Origin: Cloeon dipterum | Lineage: Eukaryota > Arthropoda > Insecta > Ephemeroptera > Baetidae | Reading direction: 5' to 3' | Length of the DNA: 64,000 bases | NCBI RefSeq assembly: GCF_949628265.1 | Contig: NC_088789.1 | Coordinates: 10,408,886 to 10,472,885 of the forward strand | Shown here: positions 26,618-64,000 of the stretch, piece by piece | Position numbering within the stretch: position 1 is the stretch's first letter | Layout: every line of letters begins with the position of its first letter | Program-made: the position numbers and the translations under genes | Notes under the pieces: generated by a model | Databases searched by the model: none | What the model was told of the DNA's origin: nothing | What the model saw: the letters and a program-made list of their open reading frames with translations, nothing else

Positions 26618-28121
26618 CGTCGTGGTAGCGGAGAAATTGCGCATTTTTGCGAGTTTTTGGTTCGCCCGGCGTAATTGCGCATAGGTTCTTGGTAAACCCG
26701 GTGAAATTGCGCATTTGAAAAATATTAAATTTTACAGGGGAGGGAGAAAACTGTCTCCGCGCCACAGGTTTTGGAGTACAAAATAGCTATCAATGAAATT
26801 AAATGCCTATTTTATAGCTTTAAAAAATGGTTTAAATTATTTTTTATCAATGCGCGATATAACGACCATAAACGGCCTTGTTTAACGAACGTGCCCGAAA
26901 GATATGCATGGTTTTTGTAAGAATTTTTATTCTACCTACAAATATTATGAAATCTGGTTTTAAAATTATGGTGCTGCTTTTGCCTTGGATGTTTGGGAAT
27001 AGATTTCTTTAATATTTCTGCCACTCATAATAATTTAAAACCAAAATTATGTCGATAGCAATAAATCACAAGAAAAAAACGTTTCAACTTTCAACACCTA
27101 AGCACGGCGTAGACGAGTAATAATTGTCTTCTTCAAACCAATTTAGTTATTTTATTCATTTCAAGACGAGTCAAACGGTGCGTATTTCTTTTGTAAATAG
27201 GACCACAACCTGAGATTTGGTGCTTATATCGAGCATTTTATTGCATCCATCTCGATAAAAAAACTTTGTGGCACCCGAATCTAGGGTTTTAGTGGTCCTA
27301 TTTACAATAAATACGCACCGTTTGACTCGTCTTGAAATGAATTAAGTAACTAAATTGGTTTGAAGAAGACAATTAATCGTCAACGTCGTGCTTAAGGTGT
27401 TAAAACGGACGAAAAATGCTAAATTTCACGTTATTAAGGGGGTTAAAAGGGGGTTGGGGGGTTGGTTGGTCTCATACCCCTTTAGTGCACTTGGGGACGT
27501 CGAGACGAGTCTAACGGTATGCAGTTTTTTAATACCGGATGATTAGAAGTTTAGATTTGGTCGATTATCTTTTTTACCGACCTCGAAAAACGGGTTTTCA
27601 TATTTTTCAGTTTATATTAAAAACATTTGAAATTTTGACGTTTCTAACTTATTTTTTTGTGCTCTACAAAATGGCTATAAAGAAAATAAAAATTTTCAAC
27701 ACGATCATTTTCAAATTTGAGTTTAAAATAAAATTATCAATTTTAATGACCTTGACCTTTGACCTATGACTTTGGGGTCAACATAAAAGTTGTTTGCCTT
27801 GTTGAGACGAGCAAATCAGTTTTTTAATTTTGGTTCTAGGACCACTCTGAGCAAAGTTATGAAGAATTGAAAATTTTGGCTCATTTACCATATTTAGGAG
27901 GATACAAATTATAAAAAACGTCACTAGATAGCGTTCTAGTGCTCGGATTGGTTTGAAATTTTTGTCAAGCATGTATTGGAGGGGGAGAAAACAGAATGTG
28001 CATTAAAATGTGTTTGGTTCAAAATGTCAGATGCGCACTTTTCAAGATGCGCAATTTTCAAAATGCGCAATTTCACCGGGCGAACCAAAAACTCATGCGC
28101 AATTTCTCCGCTACCACGACG
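26618..28121. mobile_element. Non-autonomous DNA transposon with ~50-bp terminal inverted repeats
   Basis: The two ends are inverted copies starting CGTCGTGGTAGCGGAGAAA and matching, with one short indel, over about 50 bases. Both flanks read AATA (26614-26617 and 28122-28125), a plausible 4-bp target duplication. Subterminal TTGCGCA repeats point inward: 26637, 26675 and 26707 on the left, and the inverse at 28032, 28048, 28064 and 28096 on the right, like transposase-binding sites. No transposase-sized frame lies inside, so it would have to be mobilised in trans. The superfamily is not determined. Confidence 0.8.
27093..27401. repeat. Nested long hairpin inside the transposon
   Basis: Two arms of about 110 bases (27093-27206 and 27292-27401) are near-perfect reverse complements around an 85-base loop. 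They share AAGACGAGTCAAACGGTGCG. Partial direct copies of the same motif occur near 27501 and 27804. This may be a second foldback element inserted in the first, or an internal palindrome of it. Confidence 0.8.
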
Positions 28122-28380
28122 AATACCAACATCAAACTGCTAAACTCTTTACTGTTTATCCATAGTTGAGCTCTTAAATAATTAATATTTTACTTGAGGC
28201 TTAATTAAAATCACCAGAGTTTTAAAAAAACGTTGCTTTTATTTCTAAAACTATTATTTAGTTAGTAACCCAGCAAAATATAGAAATTTCTCTTGACTCC
28301 TTTCAGTGCTCCCCTCATACGAAAGCGGATTCCTTTCCATCGGCCATCTTTATCTTTAGTGTGTTGCACGCTGCACTTAC

Positions 28381-28459
28381 GTTTGTCTCGCTCGGCACTT
28401 TTAACGATTGATATAGACAGCCAGATCCCTGAAATATACCTATTTCATCACTTAAAAAG
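28381..28459. promoter_or_regulatory. Possible shared divergent promoter and 5' leader region
   Basis: On the minus strand a strong donor (AAAC|GTAAGT, exon edge 28381) could splice to the acceptor TTTTCTAG at 26024, just upstream of the TAP26 start. On the plus strand AAAAG|GTAAAT (exon edge 28459) could splice to TTTTTCCAG before 29724, just upstream of the ZC3H11A start. Both introns would then carry the repeat elements. The two edges are only about 80 bases apart, so only one may be real. This is inference from splice-site strings. Confidence 0.3.
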
Positions 28460-28689
28460 GTAAATAAGACTTGAAAATTTTACTCATTTGCATAATATGG
28501 TAAAAATAATTGAAATAGTGGGTTTGACGAGAGATTAAAATAGTACAATATAGTGCTCTTTTGTCTCCTCGACGAGCTCTCTCCTCTCCCTGTTACACAA
28601 CATTAACGACATTTTTATCCTTAACTAGCTCTGGTAGTTAAGCGTCTTCAACAATAATCTATTTAGATTAACTATGTATCTAGTCTGCG

Positions 28690-29620
28690 TTCAGGTTCTT
28701 TTTGTGACCCCGTTTGTGGCCACTTTAGAAAAGTTCATCTATCTATCTATTATGTACTCTCCTTAAACTGGAGTGGCCATTTTTTGAATATGGACGCTAC
28801 CACTGTATGGTTGTGTTGGATTGTGTTATTCGTGACTCGGTTAGTGACCATGACCACTTGAGAAAAGTTGTTCGTATTAGCATTATGGAGAACTCAAATT
28901 TCTCGGTAGGATAGGGCATTAACATTGATTCTTCCCATTAGACCGATAAGTGAGCGGAGAGTGTGAGTCCACCATAACGGGATTTTGGCACTAGGGTGGC
29001 TTATTATTGAATCTGGACGCTTCCACTATTTTTTTTATGATTCAGTTAGCGTCCAAACATGGAAAAATTATAGTTTCCGCTGGGTTACTTATCTCGCCAG
29101 GTCTAATTTTAAAAGTATGGGTGGCGAAAAGTGTAAGTCACTGCGAATAATTAATTTTTCCATTCTCGTTTGTGACACGGATATGTAGTGACCACTTTAG
29201 AAAAGTTGTTCGTCTTGCTATGGTAAAGATACAGTTTCTGCCGGGTTGCACATCTCGCCAGTTCTTATGAGAATCCCATGTTAAAGTAGGGGTGGCGAAA
29301 GCTGTAACTTCGGCGGCGAAAACCGACTTTTCCATATTAATGGGATTTAGGCACTATTGTAACTTGGAACAATAATAAATTAAACTTTTAGCCGTGACAT
29401 TTTCGCCACATATATTGATTAGTTACAGTTTTCGCCACCCCTACTTTTACATGGGATGCTCATAATTATATAAGAACTGGCGAGATGTGTTACCCGGCAG
29501 AAACTGTAACTTTACCATATTACATAAAATGGATAAATGGGATTCTTATAAGAATTTAATAAGCTCTCTATTAAGAACTGGCGAGATGTGTGACCTGGTG
29601 GAAACTGTATTTTTCCCTAT
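28690..29620. repeat. Degenerate direct and inverted repeat cluster
   Basis: Three related direct units of about 45 bases (near 28694, 28832 and 29170) share GTGAC, then CCACTT, then GAAAAGTT. A clear inverted pair occupies 29220-29308 and 29422-29519. A second, more diverged pair lies outside it, near 29065 and 29575. The recurring core is ACTGGCGAGATGTG with GGGTGGCGAAA. It resembles remnants of one or more foldback elements. No coding content is seen. Confidence 0.7.
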
Positions 29621-29780
29621 TTTTTACTTCGCACGCTATTACCACAGATAATATAATATATTGTGTTGTTTTATTCAATTCATTCTCTATAAATATCCTC
29701 TAATATTTTAATAATTTTTCCAGTGGTCAATCGGACATCGTCATTGTTTCATCTTGAGTTTGGGATTAGTCAGGATCAAC

Positions 29781-32206
29781 ATGGATCAAAAGATGGACGA
29801 CTGCTACTTTTACTACTACTCAACCTGCGCTAAAGTATGTGATCAAATTCTCGGAATTCTAGAAACGAGCCTAGCATATTCATAATTGATTTGAATTTCA
29901 GGGAGACGCATGCCCTTTCCGCCATGAACCAAACGCTCTTGGCACTGAGTCAGTGTGTCGGTTCTGGAAACAGAACTCTTGCATCAAACCACATTGCACC
30001 TTCCGACACATGGAGATGACAGTGGACCGCAGCAAAATCGCTTGCTACTGGGAGTCGCAGCCAGGTGGATGCAGGAAGCCACACTGCCCCTTCTTTCACA
30101 CTGTGAAGCCGCTCACACCCACCAATGATGTCGTAAAGACCAGTAAGTAGTGTATTCTCATTATGCGTTGCAGAGAAAATCTTTTTTAAAGTTTAATTAA
30201 ATTGATTCGGCTCTGAATCTAATATCTTGTTGAATGTGTCAAATTATTATCATATTTTTCCTTTCAGTGTTCCTGCCAGCTCGTGGCAAACAGATCTCGC
30301 CTAAGCACATCACATCTATGCTTGAAAATTCGCCGCAGCTGACCATGAGCGCCAGTCTGGACCCGCTGGTGGTCAACTTCGAGGAAGGTATGCGCTTTCT
30401 GTGAGCAAGTGCTGAACATTCTTGCATGATTGGAGATAGGAAATAAGTGCATGTTTCAACTTCATACTAGGTCATGAATATCACTGCAATTTTGCTTATT
30501 AAGTTTCTTCTTTTCTGCCCTGCTGCATTTTTCTAAGACATAATGCATGAGACAGCTTGTAAAAATTCTTTTGCTTATTGTGTACATTGCTTCTTTCCTT
30601 AATAAACTCTCTTCATCAAGCATTGTCATTTTATTTAGTCAGGTGTGTTCTAGCAATTAATAAATGCATAATTGGTGTAGATTGTAAAAATGCTCATTGC
30701 GTCTAATATATCAACACTGCTTTCACTATTGCTTTTGTAATAATGTTGATAGTGTGATAAATTTATGATTTCCAAATGTTATAATAAAAAATCTTACATT
30801 ACCTGAAGTTGTAGATATTAATTATTAAATTTGTGGTATGAACTATAATCAAAATAAATTAAGCATGTATAGTAAATAAATACGCTCTCAAATTTGTTTT
30901 CCATATTCTCTATTTTTCTGCTTCATAACTAAGTCTCAAGTGGTGAATAGTATTAATTCTTTGTAGCTGTTCTCTTCGGGGTAAAAGTTATGTGTCAAGC
31001 GGCAGGACGCATTTTTTCAATTCTAATCGTTGACATATTGTTTCAGAATCTGACGATAGTATCCCATCAGTGTCTCCCAGGGTGAGAAATTCTCCAAAAT
31101 GCAAAACATCGGAGCAGAAACGACTAGACAAAATTCAGTCTGACGCAGCTGCTTACTATCAGTATGATAACCAGGGAGAGGTTAGCCAAGCGACGGAGGA
31201 CTGCCGCGAACGACTGAAGAGAAAGTTGGTGCTTACAACAAGCGGGGAAGATCTCAGGAGCAAAATGCAATCACGGCGGGCTGATGAAGTCGCTGTCTCA
31301 AACGTAGAAAATATCAAAGTCCTCTCTATTGCCGAGATTCGGGAGAAGCGGCGGAGAAAGTTCGAAGAGACGGAGGAAGCGACGCATCCATCTGCGTCCC
31401 GAGAGCCAAAGAAAAGAATCACTTTTGATTGCAAGGAGGCTCCTGATGTGAGAGTAGAGATCATAAACGATGTACCTGAAGAAGAATTAGTTGCGAGCAA
31501 GAGGATGAAAAGGCCGCCCTCGCCTGTTGTCTTTGACATCTCTGAGAAAAAAGACAAGAAAGCGAAAAAGGTTAAGAAGGAGAAAAAGGAAAAGAAAGAG
31601 AAGAAAAAGACTGAACGCAAAGTAAATGTGCTCAATGTCTCGAACACAAAGCCGAAGAGCGTATTTGAGAGAGTTGCCTGCCCAAACAAACCCATTGTGG
31701 CTGTTCCTGCGAGGAAGCGATTAGCTGACGAGACGCCATCTGTGTTCAAAAGGTTGAAAACTGAGCCTGTGAAGAGTGTAGCGGAACCGAAGACCAAGAA
31801 GCCAGAGCGACCCCTCTGGCGGCCGTCGAGGCTTGCCAAGATGGAGGAAAGCGAACCCGAGCAGAAAGTAGTGATTGGCCTGAAGCCCAGGTCCAGCATT
31901 GTGGCCAAGCAGACTGAACAAAAGCCAGAGTCAAGCAAGACTGAACCATCTTCTGCCTTACCTTTGAAGCTGAAGAGACAGCCCATAACCATGCAGCGGG
32001 AGGAGGAGAAATTGCCAGAGGCAGAGCAAGAAAAGGAGCCCGTCGCTGTTGTTTTACCCCCAAAGCCTTCAACGACAGACGCGTCCTTTGACATGTCGCT
32101 GGAAGATGACGATTTCTGGGGGCCTTCGTCCAATGCCGATGACGTCTTTGTCAACGTTTCTGATGATAAAATACTGGAAGATATAGACGCTTTGCTACAG
32201 GAGTAA
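29781..32206 (+). CDS. ZC3H11A: ZC3H11A-like triple CCCH zinc-finger mRNA-export protein, complete, 4 exons
   Basis: Nuclear RNA-binding protein; in mammals ZC3H11A associates with the TREX mRNA-export complex. Exons 29781-29834, 29902-30142, 30268-30387 and 31047-32206 join in frame into 524 residues. Three N-terminal CCCH fingers are visible: C8-X7-C16-X5-C22-X3-H26, C37-X7-C45-X4-C50-X3-H54 and C66-X8-C75-X4-C80-X3-H84. The DCYFYYYSTC, CPFRH and CYWE runs match the vertebrate N-terminus, as does FLPA just after the fingers. The last exon is Lys/Glu-rich, low complexity, with a nuclear-signal-like basic tract near 306-332 and an acidic tail around SLEDDDFWGP. It is shorter than the human protein (about 800 residues). 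The ATG context AACATGG and the distance to C8 support the start. Confidence 0.93.
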
Positions 32207-32412
32207 ATTGTAGTTGTGAACTCCATATTGACGATTTTAATGTTGTGCTCGGTTTATTGGTGGGGAGCAAAGCACCCTTACACTGATGTGATTTTACCCA
32301 GATTACTATAATGCTGTTGTGGTTTCGCCTGCCTGCTCTTAGGCTTTTCAAAAACGTTAGTGCAATGAAATGGTTAACAGGTACACAAATTTTTACATTT
32401 GTGTTCTCTGTG

Positions 32413-32418
32413 AATAAA
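32413..32418 (+). terminator. ZC3H11A polyadenylation signal
   Basis: AATAAA about 210 bases after the stop codon, followed by TG/T-rich sequence. It is the first canonical signal after the gene. Confidence 0.7.
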
Positions 32419-32453
32419 ATCCTGCAACCTATTTTACACCAGATTTACTGAAC

Positions 32454-33633
32454 TTTATTTTGAAACTTGTATTCCTTATTTACAAAGTCGAGTGGATGTC
32501 ATACCCAGTTAATAGCATTAAATTTTTACAGTGATAATGCAATGGATCATTTAAATTTTACACTTTTCACGCCTTACCTTACTTAACATTAATTAATATC
32601 AGCTTAAAATGCTGAGTGTGCATTTTAACACAAAACTTTGTCGCAGAGATCATTTTGTATGTATGATTTTTGCAATCATTTTCTCTAGTGCTAATAAGTA
32701 TTTTTTATATTCTATGCGTTTAATTTATTTCCAAAATTATATGAAACTCTTGAACTGCGGAGTTCACCACTGCAAGCAGTTGGCAAACAGCTAGTAAATG
32801 CCTGTGGCCTGCTTTAATTCTCACTATTGCTCGCAGGCCAGCATGATAGAGACCAATCCGCAGTCCAGCGCTAATTTCGTCCAAGTTTTCTTGCTACTGT
32901 TTTTTTGAGACTGCGCTTTATACAGAGCAATGATTTTTCTGATATACAAAGAAACGAATAATATAATATGCAATAATATTTATGACTAGGGTCGAGAAAC
33001 TTAGACCGTTTCTTCAAAACAATATTTCTTCTCATTCGAGTTTTTTTTTAAATTTGCTTTCAAGTTCAGCTGTGTCCAATTATGATCCAATTTTAAAACA
33101 TATAAATTAATTAAAAACATTCGTAAGAAACATAGAAATATAAATGGTAGTAAACTCAATGTGTAAAATTGCTGCTGTACAATGACTGATAATTTAACGT
33201 AAATTACAAGATATGTTTGAAACCATGACATATCTCTCAACGCCCCCAAAAAAACGTTTCCCTGCACTTAAATAACCTAGTAGTACGATATAAACCAAAA
33301 ACAAATCGGGGTTTTCAGTCCAAATTTCTCAACCCCAATTCCAATACTATACAATACAACACAGTGCTTCTGATGATCATTTAAAATCCTATCAATAGTC
33401 CAAACTTCCGTTCAATTGGTAGTTTCAGGGTCGGGCGCCTGCTCATGGCTCGCTATGGGGCCAAGCTGGGGTGGCTGCCAGTGCTGTACTTCCGAGTAGT
33501 GCTGTTCGTTGCTGTTAGCATCATTGCTGGCCAGATTGCTCGTCGAGGAAGTTGCCCCTGGGGATGAGTCAGCACCACTCAGGACGCCGCTCTGCTCCAC
33601 CATGGGGCACAGCGAGTCTCAGGCCCACCACTG
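32454..33633 (-). other. Probable Pax6 3' UTR and gene-end overlap zone
   Basis: Between the Pax6 stop and the ZC3H11A end. Minus-strand AATAAA signals lie at 32724-32729 and 32454-32459, so Pax6 transcripts may run to within tens of bases of the convergent ZC3H11A end. The first 230 bases past the stop are GC-rich and contain a separate open frame (33412-33603). Confidence 0.5.

Positions 33634-64000
<30,367 letters not shown>

Noticed and set aside
31159..32226. 355-codon minus-strand frame opposite ZC3H11A
   Set aside because: Shadow of the Lys/Glu-rich coding exon. It reads as Ser/Phe-rich low complexity and has no motifs.

Overview
The window looks like nuclear DNA of a winged insect. 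It has AT-rich intergenic sequence, GT-AG introns, an eyeless-type Pax6, an insect mitochondrial-clan P450 closest to CYP49A1, microsatellites and short terminal-inverted-repeat elements. The species cannot be named from the sequence. Four protein-coding genes are supported. Their exons were rebuilt from splice sites and phase, and every junction keeps the reading frame.

Layout. Positions 1-2877 hold no certain gene; one small open exon-like segment lies at 1323-1457. Positions 2878-16419 (minus) carry a complete ten-exon mitochondrial P450 of 532 residues. Positions 16420-25270 look intergenic. Positions 25271-25994 (minus) carry a three-exon, 160-residue CCDC59/TAP26 (Fyv7-like) ribosome-biogenesis protein. 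Positions 26024-29723 are repeat-rich: a 1.5 kb inverted-repeat transposon (26618-28121) contains a second long hairpin, and a degenerate repeat cluster fills about 28690-29620. Positions 29781-32206 (plus) carry a four-exon, 524-residue ZC3H11A-type triple CCCH zinc-finger protein. The rest, from 33634 to at least 61938 (minus), is a Pax6 gene, eyeless type. Nine coding exons carry the paired domain, linker, homeodomain and C-terminal tail. Its start-codon exon is not identified with confidence.

The genes do not form a pathway. They are two housekeeping RNA-biology genes (TAP26, ZC3H11A), possibly sharing a divergent promoter region, between a mitochondrial P450 and a developmental regulator. 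ZC3H11A and Pax6 converge tail to tail. The Pax6 introns (about 17.9, 6.3, 0.7 and 0.8 kb plus smaller ones) hold all the long GA/CT tracts and the (TA)n tract, and a 0.43 kb hairpin MITE abuts one 3' splice site. I found no new multi-gene system. The points most worth following are the inverted-repeat elements, a predicted paired-domain-only Pax6 splice form, and an open reading frame just past the Pax6 stop codon.
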